64,000 bases of DNA from Lentimonas sp002292345 (GCA_964187655.1 CAXLMP010000056.1:12293-76292), one strand, 5' to 3'; positions 29,686 through 39,170 are shown, numbered from the stretch's first letter. Made by a program: numbers and translations. Notes: generated by a model from the sequence alone, not told the origin.

Positions 29686-30099
29686 ATGCCGACTAACAAA
29701 CCAAAAACTCCAGTGCCCGATGGGGTGCGCTATGCTCGTTGGGCAGGGCATGCCCTGGGATGTATTTTAATCTGCGCAGCAATTGTCTCTGTAATCCGAG
29801 GTCTAGAGGGGACTTTCAATAGCATTAAAGCCAGCTACTTCATCCTGTATGGTTTCGTGCTAAATATCCCATTTATACGGATCTCAGATGCTCGGTGGAA
29901 ATTGATCTACGGGATGTTGGTTTTTTGTTCGGTCGCCTTCGTCTTCGTGATGGTAGTATCGGTCATGTTTAACTACATGGATGCGGCAGATCGCGGCGAA
30001 CGCCTTGGGGTGCCGGGGCTTGAGGGTACTTTAATCTTTCTAGCGCTCATGCAAGTACCAGCCGTCCTGTTTCAACGTAGGCCTGACTTAATTGACTAA
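29686..30099 (+). CDS. Hypothetical membrane protein
   Basis: A 137-residue protein with about four membrane helices (18-38, 46-62, 71-95, 113-128). The N-terminus is Pro/Lys-rich and a charged loop lies near 97-108. The gene ends directly against the ATG of the HAD phosphatase (TAA then ATG), so the two are cotranscribed. I do not recognise the family. Confidence 0.55.
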   Translation: MPTNKPKTPVPDGVRYARWAGHALGCILICAAIVSVIRGLEGTFNSIKASYFILYGFVLNIPFIRISDARWKLIYGMLVFCSVAFVFVMVVSVMFNYMDAADRGERLGVPGLEGTLIFLALMQVPAVLFQRRPDLID

Positions 30100-30753
30100 A
30101 TGGGCGCACGGTACAAACACGTCATCTGGGACTGGAACGGCACACTACTCAACGACACCGAGCTATGTGTCGATGTGCTCAATGCATTACTTGCCAGGCG
30201 GGGCAGGGCGCCACTCTCAGAGCAAGACTATCGCAATCATTTCGGGTTTCCCGTCGTTAACTTTTACGACTACCTCGGCTTCGACATCGATACAGATAGC
30301 TTTGATCGAGTCAGCCGTGAATTCATTGACGACTATCAAGCGCGCTGTTTTGACGAATGTAAATTACATCCCGGAGCAGATCAAGTTCTCACAGATCTTG
30401 CGCAACTGGGCATGAGCCACTCGGTGCTTTCGGCCGCAAAACAAGAAGCACTCAACGAAGGCATACGCCATTTCGGCATCCGAGCACACTTTATGGGCCT
30501 GATAGGCACAGATAATATCTATGCCCAAGGAAAAGTCGCACAAGGCCACCATTGGATCGAACAACTCCACTGGCAGCCAGATGAGATCGTCTTGATTGGA
30601 GATACCTTACACGACTTTGAGGTAGCCGAAGCCATTGGTACGCATTGTATCCTGATGGCACATGGCCACCACAGCTCCGAACGACTAGACCAGACCGGCG
30701 CGCCAGTGGTGCATTCGTTGCGGGAACTAGTGCAACTGCTACGATCGCCGTGA
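30100..30753 (+). CDS. HAD-superfamily hydrolase, phosphoglycolate-phosphatase-like
   Basis: A 217-residue HAD hydrolase with a helical cap. Motif I is VIWDWNGTLLND, so the second Asp of the usual DxD is Asn (DWN). Motif II is SVLSAAK and motif IV is IGDTLHDFEVAEA. Phosphatases normally carry DxD, although the DWNGT variant occurs in relatives of Gph. The substrate is therefore uncertain. The gene abuts the upstream membrane protein. Confidence 0.8.
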   Translation: MGARYKHVIWDWNGTLLNDTELCVDVLNALLARRGRAPLSEQDYRNHFGFPVVNFYDYLGFDIDTDSFDRVSREFIDDYQARCFDECKLHPGADQVLTDLAQLGMSHSVLSAAKQEALNEGIRHFGIRAHFMGLIGTDNIYAQGKVAQGHHWIEQLHWQPDEIVLIGDTLHDFEVAEAIGTHCILMAHGHHSSERLDQTGAPVVHSLRELVQLLRSP

Positions 30754-30984
30754 TACCTTCGTCGTTAGGGCATTGACCACCACCTAGGCTCCACCTACTG
30801 TAAATAACACAATGTAGGCAGGCATTGAAAAATACAATTGCCAGAAATCAGTTTAAGAAGTGAGTTAGCCGACATATTGAAATTAGGCAAACTACCTGCG
30901 CCTAAGCAATCGACACACTCCAACGCGTTTCTGATGAACCCCACTCAGGGTGTTCTCCGCGAACAGAGCCACTTTCACCATTTT

Positions 30985-32634
30985 ATGGACATTGCTATTG
31001 TCACTGGGGCTGAAACTCCACTCGGACTTCGCTTGATCGAAGACCTTATTCGCCAAGGGTGCCGCGTGCACGGGATCGGCAACAATTTTTCACACGTCAC
31101 TTTTGCACATAAGCATTTTGTTGCACATGCAATTGACTTGAGCGATCTCGAAGTAGTTGCCCACACTGCCGCAGCTATTATCGAGCAGGAACAGGCTATT
31201 CATATCCTGATCCATGCAATCGATGTGACGCCAGGCGCTATCTTTGAGCAACTACCCGTCGGCAACCTCGAAGCCATCCTTAAGGTCGGACTGCTTGGGC
31301 CCGTAATGCTCACACGCATGGCTTTGCCTAACCTCCTACGCTTTCGCGGCCAACTGATTAACATTATTCCAGCTAATAAGAGCGGCCACATCGCTAGCGC
31401 AGTCAACGCCCTCATCGAAGGCGGCTTGCGTGAGATGAACACTGCATTGTTTGATCAGGCACGCGATGCTGGTCTGCGCGTAACAAATCTCATCCTTCGG
31501 CAAAATACAGTGACGGATGATGCGACCTTCACTGATAAGCACTTGCAAACCCGCATCGATGCCGAGCATGTCGCCCGCACTGTCGAGCAATTGCTCAATC
31601 CGAACGAACCAAACGTCCCCAACGAAATCACTCTACATCCGCGCCTCAGTGGCGCCGCTGAGGAAATTTTGCCTGAAACCGCCTTACCCATCGATCCGTA
31701 CAATTCCGTGGTGCTACCTCCGCAAAAGTACTGCCCACCAGAACAGGAGGCCATTCTCACTAGAGAACCGGACCAAATCGAGCGCACCATTCCTTACACA
31801 GATGAGGAAATAGAGGAGAAAATCGCCTCAGCTATCGAGGACTATGAATCTCAGACTGAGCGCCACAAAGAGCCTAAGGGGAATAAGAAAAATACGCGTA
31901 AAGATGGTGACCGTGAACTGAAACAGTCTCGCTCCGGGTCAAGAGAACAGTCTGACCAGCCAAAAAAAGACACTTTAATAGGCGGGGAGCAATCGGACCA
32001 ACCGAAATCACGTCGTGGTCGTCGCCGTGGCGGACGCAACCACAATAAGAGTCGCGAACAACAACAAGAAGACGACACTCCAAATAGCAACCATGAGCGC
32101 AACAAGTCAGCCTTTAAGGAAACCAAATCTCTAACTGGTGACAAAAATAAGTCCTCCAGATCTAAAAAGGACAAAAATTTAGAGAAAACGCCACGGCCTG
32201 GACGTAATCGTAGCCGCAAGCCTGTTGTTAGGCCTGATGAAAAATACGCGGCTTACAAGCCATCTAGTACTCCGGCAACTGAACCCTCCAAAGCTAAGCC
32301 TAAACAGCCCAAACAAGATTCATTCCAACCCCGAGAAGTCGTGCTTAAAGCGCCAAACTCTAAAAAGAAGGCTGCCAAGCCGAAAAAAACACCAGCGAGC
32401 AAAGCACAAAAGCAACTCGTATTGGTATCTGACACGCCCGCAGTGAAGAAAAAAGCAGCAAAGAAAGCGGCTAAAAAGACCACTAAGAAAGTCGCAGTCA
32501 AAAAAGTAGCAGCCAAGAAAGCGGCTAAAAAAGCAGTGGTAAAAAAGACAGCCACAAAGAAAAGCACCCCAAAGACTCCTGCAAAAAAAGTGACCAAGAG
32601 GGCCGTCAAGAAAGCAGCGAAAAAAGCCGAATAG
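30985..32634 (+). CDS. Degenerate SDR domain fused to histone H1-like lysine-rich tail
   Basis: A 549-residue protein. Residues 1-215 fold like a short-chain dehydrogenase (nucleotide loop TGAETPLG 7-14, central strand IHILIHAID) but the catalytic YxxxK is gone: around 134-146 the sequence reads GHIASAVNALIEG. Residues 270-480 are disordered, basic and partly RG-rich (SRRGRRRGGRN), with the motif EQSDQPK twice (321-327, 335-341). Residues 486-549 are a Lys/Ala repeat (AAKKAAKK) like histone H1 or Hc1. Likely a nucleic-acid-binding pseudo-enzyme. In-frame starts at 30838 (TTG) or 30934 (ATG) would add 49 or 17 residues. Confidence 0.72.
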   Translation: MDIAIVTGAETPLGLRLIEDLIRQGCRVHGIGNNFSHVTFAHKHFVAHAIDLSDLEVVAHTAAAIIEQEQAIHILIHAIDVTPGAIFEQLPVGNLEAILKVGLLGPVMLTRMALPNLLRFRGQLINIIPANKSGHIASAVNALIEGGLREMNTALFDQARDAGLRVTNLILRQNTVTDDATFTDKHLQTRIDAEHVARTVEQLLNPNEPNVPNEITLHPRLSGAAEEILPETALPIDPYNSVVLPPQKYCPPEQEAILTREPDQIERTIPYTDEEIEEKIASAIEDYESQTERHKEPKGNKKNTRKDGDRELKQSRSGSREQSDQPKKDTLIGGEQSDQPKSRRGRRRGGRNHNKSREQQQEDDTPNSNHERNKSAFKETKSLTGDKNKSSRSKKDKNLEKTPRPGRNRSRKPVVRPDEKYAAYKPSSTPATEPSKAKPKQPKQDSFQPREVVLKAPNSKKKAAKPKKTPASKAQKQLVLVSDTPAVKKKAAKKAAKKTTKKVAVKKVAAKKAAKKAVVKKTATKKSTPKTPAKKVTKRAVKKAAKKAE

Positions 32635-32651
32635 AGTAGGGGACTTGCTGG

Positions 32652-33284
32652 TTACCACTGAAACCCAATTGCGTTGAGAAACGCACTGGCAATAATATTA
32701 TGCCCGACGGCATTGGGATGCACGCGATCTTCACAAAGTTGCGAAGTATGGTTGTGCTTCAACCAAACATTAAATGCAGCCTGCAGATCGACAAATCGCA
32801 ACTCATTGCGCTCAGCAATTGCACGAGCGGCGGCTCCATAGTGATCCATCAACTCGCGCATCGGCTCTTTTGCATTCGTCTCCAAGAAGAATGGTGACAT
32901 TATCACCATGCCTTGCACCTGAGGTAATGTGCGCTCGACCAACCCCTGCAACTTCTCGCTGTAGGCTGACAACGACACTTGCTCATCAAGTGGAGTATCA
33001 AACTGACGCCAAACATCATTAATCCCGATCATAACCGACACCCAATCTGGTTGATGCGCTAATACATCCACATCCCAACGCACTTCTAAATCCGTCACAC
33101 GGTTGCCCGAGATGCCCGTATTCAAATAACGAACCTTTACCTCGGGATGATGCGCGTCTAACAGAGCCTGCACTTGAGCCACGTAACCAGCGCCAAGGTC
33201 CGCGCCGCCTGATTCACGATCTCGGCAACAATCAGTAATTGAGTCACCAACAAAAAGTAGGGTGGTTGGTTTAGTAAACAGCAT
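32652..33284 (-). CDS. SGNH/GDSL-family hydrolase
   Basis: A 210-residue esterase of the SGNH superfamily. Block I is FVGDSIT (Ser15), block II is GISGN (Gly60), block III is GIND (Asn89) and block V is EDRVHPN (Asp186, His189), a complete catalytic set. There is no signal peptide, so it is probably cytoplasmic. It may deacetylate carbohydrates or hydrolyse small esters; the substrate cannot be told. Confidence 0.88.
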   Translation of the reverse strand: MLFTKPTTLLFVGDSITDCCRDRESGGADLGAGYVAQVQALLDAHHPEVKVRYLNTGISGNRVTDLEVRWDVDVLAHQPDWVSVMIGINDVWRQFDTPLDEQVSLSAYSEKLQGLVERTLPQVQGMVIMSPFFLETNAKEPMRELMDHYGAAARAIAERNELRFVDLQAAFNVWLKHNHTSQLCEDRVHPNAVGHNIIASAFLNAIGFQW

Positions 33285-33323
33285 ATAATTTTAAAAGTTG
33301 TATTTTGCCAGCAACACAAGGGC

Positions 33324-33731
33324 TTAAATAGGCCAGTCCCCGTTCTGAATACGTGTTGCTGAGAAGCGCTCGAAGGTCGCTTCTGTCATTTCATAAGCCC
33401 ACACATCGCCGAGACACACCCCGGACTCGTTGAAGCATTCGACGCGCACGCGCACATACTCATTATGCTCATTGGGTCGATTGGGTTTAAATCCTTCCAG
33501 CACATCGAGTTGAAAAAAGTCTGCTGGGCGCAGGAATGTCAGCACATAGCCCTGCACCCATGCATCGCCACGTAAAAAAACTCCTGGATAACCAACATGT
33601 AAATCGTAGAGCTCACCGCGAATCTTAGCTGGAATCGCCAAGTCAACCTTACCCTCACAGAACTGGGACCAATAAGACCCACCCGGCTTAAGAGTGCCAT
33701 ATACAAAGACTTTTTGCGTGCTATTCTCCAT
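33324..33731 (-). CDS. Gamma-glutamylcyclotransferase family protein
   Basis: A 135-residue AIG2/GGCT-fold protein with the signature VYGTLKPG (10-17) and the catalytic-type Glu79 in LDVLEGF. Family members cyclise gamma-glutamyl groups, but many small bacterial members have no proven substrate. A strong 7-bp hairpin (33740-33760) lies just 8 bp upstream of the start codon on the transcript. Confidence 0.83.
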   Translation of the reverse strand: MENSTQKVFVYGTLKPGGSYWSQFCEGKVDLAIPAKIRGELYDLHVGYPGVFLRGDAWVQGYVLTFLRPADFFQLDVLEGFKPNRPNEHNEYVRVRVECFNESGVCLGDVWAYEMTEATFERFSATRIQNGDWPI

Positions 33732-33739
33732 AACTTTTA

Positions 33740-33760
33740 CGGGGGCCGTTCGAGCCCCCG
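33740..33760 (-). other. Hairpin in the leader of the GGCT gene
   Basis: CGGGGGC (33740-33746) pairs with GCCCCCG (33754-33760) around a 7-base loop. It lies immediately before the start codon and has no T run suited to termination. Confidence 0.45.
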
Positions 33761-34010
33761 ATCACAGGCAAGGATGCCAGTGCGAATCAATGTGACCGAT
33801 CGATCTCAAACTACTTTTCCGGCTTTGACCAGAATGAGTTGCTGAGGCGATAATTTAGACGCGCGCTAATTTCATTCACCTCCCCCCTTTGGTGGGTCAA
33901 ATTGTTAGCACTTTTTAAACCACTCTTCACCGCATCTAACGAATCTGTTACCATTGTCTGCATATTCTAGGTTTACAATCCGCGCTAGCTCAACATTCTC
34001 CGCACTCCTC

Positions 34011-35405
34011 ATGAACCGGGTCTATATCAAAACCTACGGGTGCCAAATGAATGAACGAGATTCCGAAGCAGTCGCTGCGATGCTACGGGGGAAAGGCTAT
34101 GCCTTAGTCGACAACGAAAAGGAGGCCGACGTCGTTCTACTCAATACTTGTAGCGTGCGCGATCAAGCCGAGCAAAAAGCGATTGGCAAAGCTGGCCACC
34201 TCGCAAAGCGTAAGCGTAAAGACCCCAACTTCATTATCGGTGTAATGGGTTGTATGGCTCAAAATCGTGGTGGCGCGCTACTTGATAGCTTGCCAGATCT
34301 AGATCTCATTGTTGGTACCCAGAAATTCCACCGCGTGCCCGATCATTTGACGAATATGATCGCTACAATGCAGGGACAGGGTCCACGCCCCGCCTCTATT
34401 ATTGACCTTGAAGATGAGGTAGACTCACAAAACACGATTAAATCGCACACGAGTGAAACTCGCCAAGTCACCGCCTTTGTCAGCATCATGCAGGGCTGTA
34501 ACATGAAGTGCTCGTATTGCATCGTGCCAAAAACACGTGGCGTTGAACGCGGTCGACCAATGGACGAAATCATTGATGAGATCGAGAAGCTGGCTGCCAA
34601 CGGCACGCGTGAAGTAACACTTCTCGGCCAAATCGTGAACCAATACGGGATTCGAGAATTTCCATTCGTAGACAAGAAAAGCCCTTTCGTGCAATTACTA
34701 GAACGCGTTCATGAAATCGAAGGTATTGATCGCATCCGTTTTACGAGCCCACACCCAGTCGGCTTCAAGCAAGATCTGATCGACTGTTACGCGCGTCTGC
34801 CAAAACTCGTCGAATATATCCATTTTCCAATGCAAAGCGGGAGCAATCGTATCCTCAAAACAATGCGTCGGCCGTACACCATCGAGAAGTTCAAGAGTAT
34901 CATCGCCGAGCTTCGTAAAGTGCGGCCAGATATGTATATTTCGACAGATATCATTGTTGGTTTCCCTGGTGAAACTGACGAAGACTTCGAGCTGACTCGC
35001 CAAGCTTTTGAAGAGGTTGGTTTCGATATGGCCTATTTATTCAAATACAGTGTTCGCCCCGGCACCACAGCTGAACCTCTAGGTGATCCAATCACGAAAG
35101 AGCAAAAAGAACAGCGCAACCAAATCCTTCTCGAAATTCTTAGAAAAAGTTCACTCGCTCGAAATGAAGCTCTGATTGGAAAAAATGAGGATGTTTTGTT
35201 CGAGGGTCCCGCTAAGAAGGGCGACAATATGTTTGTAGGCCGCACAGCGGGTAATCGGGTTGTCATTGTTAAGGCCAGCCCGCGCTTAATCGGCCAAATC
35301 GTGCCGGTTCATTTCACTCGCGTCACAGCTAGCACCTTGTTTGGTGAACTTGTGCTTGAAGGGGTGGAAGCAGGGGTGAATGTAACAACGTCAGTAGCCG
35401 TTTAG
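34011..35405 (+). CDS. miaB: tRNA-2-methylthio-N6-dimethylallyladenosine synthase MiaB
   Basis: Radical-SAM methylthiotransferase acting on i6A37 of tRNAs; 464 residues. The N-terminal domain ligates one cluster through Cys11 (TYGCQMNERDSE), Cys47 and Cys81. The radical-SAM cluster ligands are Cys163, Cys167 and Cys170 (CNMKCSYC). A C-terminal TRAM domain (about 385-450) follows. The true start is MNRVYIKTYG; a longer reading from 33954 adds 19 residues with no homology. Confidence 0.95.
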   Translation: MNRVYIKTYGCQMNERDSEAVAAMLRGKGYALVDNEKEADVVLLNTCSVRDQAEQKAIGKAGHLAKRKRKDPNFIIGVMGCMAQNRGGALLDSLPDLDLIVGTQKFHRVPDHLTNMIATMQGQGPRPASIIDLEDEVDSQNTIKSHTSETRQVTAFVSIMQGCNMKCSYCIVPKTRGVERGRPMDEIIDEIEKLAANGTREVTLLGQIVNQYGIREFPFVDKKSPFVQLLERVHEIEGIDRIRFTSPHPVGFKQDLIDCYARLPKLVEYIHFPMQSGSNRILKTMRRPYTIEKFKSIIAELRKVRPDMYISTDIIVGFPGETDEDFELTRQAFEEVGFDMAYLFKYSVRPGTTAEPLGDPITKEQKEQRNQILLEILRKSSLARNEALIGKNEDVLFEGPAKKGDNMFVGRTAGNRVVIVKASPRLIGQIVPVHFTRVTASTLFGELVLEGVEAGVNVTTSVAV

Positions 35406-35591
35406 GCGGAGAATTCCCCGATTACCTGGGCATTGTCGCTACCTTCTATGAACTTTTTGGGAAGGGTGCTAAGGTTAATTGATCGAGTACTGATTCGCAC
35501 CGAGCTTAAAATCGACTTAAAGGGCGCGACTACCTTCAAACTCTGAAATCACGATCAGTATGGCTTGGGGTTAGTCGGATCTGTATATTGA

Positions 35592-37346
35592 TCAACTCTC
35601 TACCTCGAACGCTTCGAGAATGGATTCAATCGATCGAATTGATTGCGGCGGGAAAAAACTGTTAATCTTATAGATCACTTGTTGGATCAACCCGTCTGGA
35701 CACGATGCTCCGCCAGTTAATAGAATGCGCTTTGGATCAGATAATGTGCTGAGAAAAGGCCGGACCACCTCGCTTTCATTGGGGACATTAGTCAAATTGT
35801 ATGGAAAAATATAGTGTCGGATTTCATCCGAAGTTAAAATATTGGCCTCGGATTGAATATAATGGGCATTTTCACCAAAACGCGCCTCACAAACACGGTA
35901 CAGTTGAAAGGTGTTTGAGCTGTTTTTTCCCCCCACAACCAGCGCCGCATCGATCGGTTGCTCAACCGCTTTTTGAAGCGCATCTTGATTCACTTGGGTC
36001 GCATAACAAAGTGTATCGCCTTTACCCTTGGACCATAAATGTTCAGCCACCTGCGCTTCACCATAGCACTGCACCATGAACTCCCGCAGAAATTCGATAA
36101 TAGTAAGCGTCTCATTGCGAAGTAAGGTGGTTTGATTCACCACCGCTAACTTTTGCAAATCTTGCTCCGGATCAAAGCCTTTCGAGTGCAAGCCCTTAAA
36201 AGATTCTTCAAACAGTCGCTTTTTCTTAACACCTTGTGCCTGAATGACTTCAGTCAAAAGTCTAGCGTGCTCCATATTGCGAATCATTAAAGCCGGACCA
36301 TGACTGGCACTATTCGAGAAAGTAGCCTTCGTTTCTTCATGTTCTGACTTCCCATGAATGATTACCGTGAAACCTTCTCTAGCATAACGGCGTGCCGCTT
36401 TCCAAACCTTCTCAACCAACATGCAAGTGGCGTCATTTTCTCGAATGCTTAGTCCGCGGCGTAATAGACGAACTTTATCTTCATTGGTCGCACCAAATGC
36501 AGGAATGACAACAATATCATCCGCGGTTAACTGATTCCAAAGCGCATTCGGGTTGTTTGGATCTGAAGTTATACTTCCATCAACACAGAAAGGTAAGCCC
36601 TTGTCTGTCTGTAAGTAACGAATACCGCGTGCCAATAAATCCTCATTCACAAAGGGATTATGAATTAATTCGCTGAGCATAAAAATACGCTTCGTTGGGT
36701 TGGTTGCCACGGTTTCGTAAGCACGCTCAATCGCGTTTTGAACGCCGAGACAAAATCCGAAATGACTCGGGATGACATAACTCACAGCTCCAAAGTCGAT
36801 CACTGCCGGCGCGCCGGCAGTTTTTTCCTTAGTGCGTCGCGCCGCCTTAATCGCACGGCATAGCTCACTTTGATATAATTCTTCTGATTGTTGATCGATA
36901 TAGACCCCACGATTTCGCTCTTTCGCTGTTCGAAACCGATAAATGTACTCGGTTTCGGTTGTATCTAAATTCGGCACTCGAACTAAATCAGGTTCTATTA
37001 CCTGTAGAACTTCAGTAAGGAGTGGCGAAACGTTCAACTGACCATTCTCTGATTCAGCTTGAATCTCATCCAAGCTGTAATAACGCCCATTCTTAATGGC
37101 TGCATCACTTTGAAGTGCGCAATAAATCAACAATGATTGATCTGCAACCGTCTGCTGACTCAATAAATACGCTTTACCAGCGACACCGGTAACTGCTCCG
37201 ACACAGTCTTCCGAAAACTCACACACTTCCCCTGGTCTACATGTATATGTCGGTTCAGCGCGCTGCTCGGCATTAATTTGCACCAATAAACGATTGCGCC
37301 GATCAAATACGAGTAAAACTAGAAGTGATTCATCTGGGGCTTTCAT
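35592..37346 (-). CDS. ispH: 4-hydroxy-3-methylbut-2-enyl diphosphate reductase IspH with N-terminal extension
   Basis: Last enzyme of the MEP isoprenoid pathway, making IPP and DMAPP. The catalytic domain (about 185-584) has the iron-sulphur ligands Cys199 (FCLGVQ), Cys308 (DATCMLVEKV) and Cys447 (LCYATQVNQ), plus GGKNSSNT. Its length of about 400 residues is like plant and cyanobacterial IspH rather than the 316-residue E. coli form. Residues 1-180 form an extra domain beginning LLVLLVFDRRNRLLVQ; it recalls a Nudix beta strand but has no Nudix box, so its role is unknown. Confidence 0.9.
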   Translation of the reverse strand: MKAPDESLLVLLVFDRRNRLLVQINAEQRAEPTYTCRPGEVCEFSEDCVGAVTGVAGKAYLLSQQTVADQSLLIYCALQSDAAIKNGRYYSLDEIQAESENGQLNVSPLLTEVLQVIEPDLVRVPNLDTTETEYIYRFRTAKERNRGVYIDQQSEELYQSELCRAIKAARRTKEKTAGAPAVIDFGAVSYVIPSHFGFCLGVQNAIERAYETVATNPTKRIFMLSELIHNPFVNEDLLARGIRYLQTDKGLPFCVDGSITSDPNNPNALWNQLTADDIVVIPAFGATNEDKVRLLRRGLSIRENDATCMLVEKVWKAARRYAREGFTVIIHGKSEHEETKATFSNSASHGPALMIRNMEHARLLTEVIQAQGVKKKRLFEESFKGLHSKGFDPEQDLQKLAVVNQTTLLRNETLTIIEFLREFMVQCYGEAQVAEHLWSKGKGDTLCYATQVNQDALQKAVEQPIDAALVVGGKNSSNTFQLYRVCEARFGENAHYIQSEANILTSDEIRHYIFPYNLTNVPNESEVVRPFLSTLSDPKRILLTGGASCPDGLIQQVIYKINSFFPPQSIRSIESILEAFEVES

Positions 37347-37369
37347 ACTATTAAGTTGCTTAATATTAA

Positions 37370-37777
37370 CTACTTCCAGTGAAAAACAATTGGTTTCTCG
37401 ATTTCCTTATTTAAGCTGTGGTGCACTGGGCAATTTTTTGCCGCTATTTCAACTTGCCACATTTGATCATCGTTCAACGCTATCGGTAACCAAACCTCGG
37501 TTGTTAATTTCGCAATACGGCGGGGTAAATCCGCCGACATCTCTTTTTGCACTTCGATTCGCATACCAGTTAAATCCAAACCTAGCGCTTCCATCTGCAT
37601 CCCAATAATTGTCGCAATACAAGAACCTAGAGCTGACGCACATAAATCGGTTGGTGAGAAACTCTCTCCCTTACCATTATTATCGACCGGGGCATCCGTT
37701 TTAAACGTCTTACCTGACAAATCGTGCACTAGCTGACAGCGCAACTCACCTTCATAATTAATTTTTACTTTTACCAT
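37370..37777 (-). CDS. OsmC/Ohr family protein
   Basis: A 135-residue peroxiredoxin-like protein that reduces organic hydroperoxides in better-studied relatives. The two active-site cysteines are Cys53 in ALGSCIATIIG and Cys116 in NCPVHHSL. The adjacent ESFSPTDL is typical of the OsmC subfamily. A GTG at 37801 would extend it by 8 residues; the ATG at 37777 fits homologues better. It lies 23 bp upstream of ispH on the same strand. Confidence 0.85.
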   Translation of the reverse strand: MVKVKINYEGELRCQLVHDLSGKTFKTDAPVDNNGKGESFSPTDLCASALGSCIATIIGMQMEALGLDLTGMRIEVQKEMSADLPRRIAKLTTEVWLPIALNDDQMWQVEIAAKNCPVHHSLNKEIEKPIVFHWK

Positions 37778-37917
37778 TTCCGAAGAACTGTGCGCAAACA
37801 CCTCGTTCAGGTCAACTTTACGTAGCGAACCAGTGAAATGTATTCTGCGATTGCACAGAGTGTCATCCGTTCTAACCTATAGTTCTTTTAAAAACGGTCA
37901 GCAGCCCATACTTCATT

Positions 37918-38286
37918 ATGTTTCAGGTCAATTTTAGCGAACAAAGCATGCACGAGCTTAACCAGCTCGATACACGCTCACAGATGCTCCTCATCGAGGT
38001 CGTCAGTGGTTTAACACAGGCACAACTGGACCATCCAAATGATGAGCTCGGGCGCTTTAATCGAAACGGTAAAACCTATTATCGAGTTCGGGCCGGCGAA
38101 TTCCGTATCTATTTCGAGCAGGATAAAGATGGTTTATTTGCCCACTACATTCTTCATAAAAATACTCTTTCGGATTTCATTTTTAGGTTCAAAATGCCAG
38201 TATCTGAAGAGTTTCTAGTCGAACAGCACGATTCTTTTTGGAAGTATCTGGAGTCGATTCGCCATAAGGATGAGGGCTCCAAATAA
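37918..38286 (+). CDS. RelE/ParE-fold protein without an adjacent antitoxin
   Basis: A 122-residue protein whose middle matches the RelE/ParE toxin core (KTYYRVRAGEFRIYFEQDKDGLFAHYILHK). An N-terminal helix pair (SEQSMHELNQLDTRSQMLLIEVVSGLTQ) is also typical. No small antitoxin gene lies on either side; the next gene, pssA, begins 14 bp downstream. It extends about 35 residues past a typical RelE core. It may be a domesticated RelE-fold protein rather than a toxin. Confidence 0.65.
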   Translation: MFQVNFSEQSMHELNQLDTRSQMLLIEVVSGLTQAQLDHPNDELGRFNRNGKTYYRVRAGEFRIYFEQDKDGLFAHYILHKNTLSDFIFRFKMPVSEEFLVEQHDSFWKYLESIRHKDEGSK

Positions 38287-38300
38287 ACCATCGTTACCCA

Positions 38301-39170
38301 ATGAAAGATCCTGAAAAGCCACTCGCTCATCAGTACGCTGACTCTGGAGAGGCAAGCCATATCTACCTACTGCCCAACAGCTTAACGGCTGGAAATCTTT
38401 TTTTTGGATTTTTAGCAATTATGCGCTGCATTGAGGCTAATTATGCAACAGATCCAGCGATCATTAATGGTCATTTTACCCAAGCGGTGTGGTTTATCTT
38501 CTTCGGTGTGGTTTGTGATGCGTTTGATGGCCGTGTCGCGCGCATGGGGGGTCGCGAATCGTTATTTGGTATAGAGTTCGATTCCATTGCTGATGTTATT
38601 TCGTTTGGAGTCGCACCAGCGATGATGATGATCTTTTTGATTCTAAAACCAACAGAGCAATACGACGGTGTCTTACCTGTTAGCCAATTAATTGGGTTTA
38701 TTTATCTACTTTGTGCTGCCGTGCGCCTGGCTCGGTTCAATGTTTTAACTCATCCGATGCTTACGCCATCAGAACGCTTAAAGGGCACCAAAGACTTTAT
38801 TGGGTTACCCGTTCCAGCTGCTGCTGCAATGGTAGCCTCGTTGGTTTTGGTCTACACAAGTTTCGAAAGGTCTGGCTATGAAATGCATGGTTTTGAACTG
38901 CTAATGCCGCCCCTGATGCTCGCTGTCGCCTTTTTAATGATAAGCAACATTCCGTATCCAAGCTTCAAGGAAATCGATTGGCAGACTAGCACGCGCTTAC
39001 AGACCTTTATTTTATTTATCTTTTGCTTAGGTATAGCCTTCGTTTTTAAAGAGCTCTTCTTTGCATGTTTTTTCTTCGTTTACATCGTCTTTGGCCCAAT
39101 TAGATACTTATTCCGTTTTTACAGGACAAAGAAAAACCTAGAGGAGATAAAATCACCCTCTGGTGAATAA
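38301..39170 (+). CDS. pssA: CDP-diacylglycerol--serine O-phosphatidyltransferase
   Basis: Membrane enzyme making phosphatidylserine, the precursor of phosphatidylethanolamine; 289 residues with several helices. The CDP-alcohol phosphotransferase signature is complete: Asp73, Asp76-Gly77, Ala80-Arg81, Gly90, Asp94 and Asp98 (DGx2ARx8Gx3Dx3D). This is the integral-membrane type, unlike the soluble E. coli enzyme. It probably shares a transcript with the RelE-like gene just upstream. Confidence 0.92.
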   Translation: MKDPEKPLAHQYADSGEASHIYLLPNSLTAGNLFFGFLAIMRCIEANYATDPAIINGHFTQAVWFIFFGVVCDAFDGRVARMGGRESLFGIEFDSIADVISFGVAPAMMMIFLILKPTEQYDGVLPVSQLIGFIYLLCAAVRLARFNVLTHPMLTPSERLKGTKDFIGLPVPAAAAMVASLVLVYTSFERSGYEMHGFELLMPPLMLAVAFLMISNIPYPSFKEIDWQTSTRLQTFILFIFCLGIAFVFKELFFACFFFVYIVFGPIRYLFRFYRTKKNLEEIKSPSGE

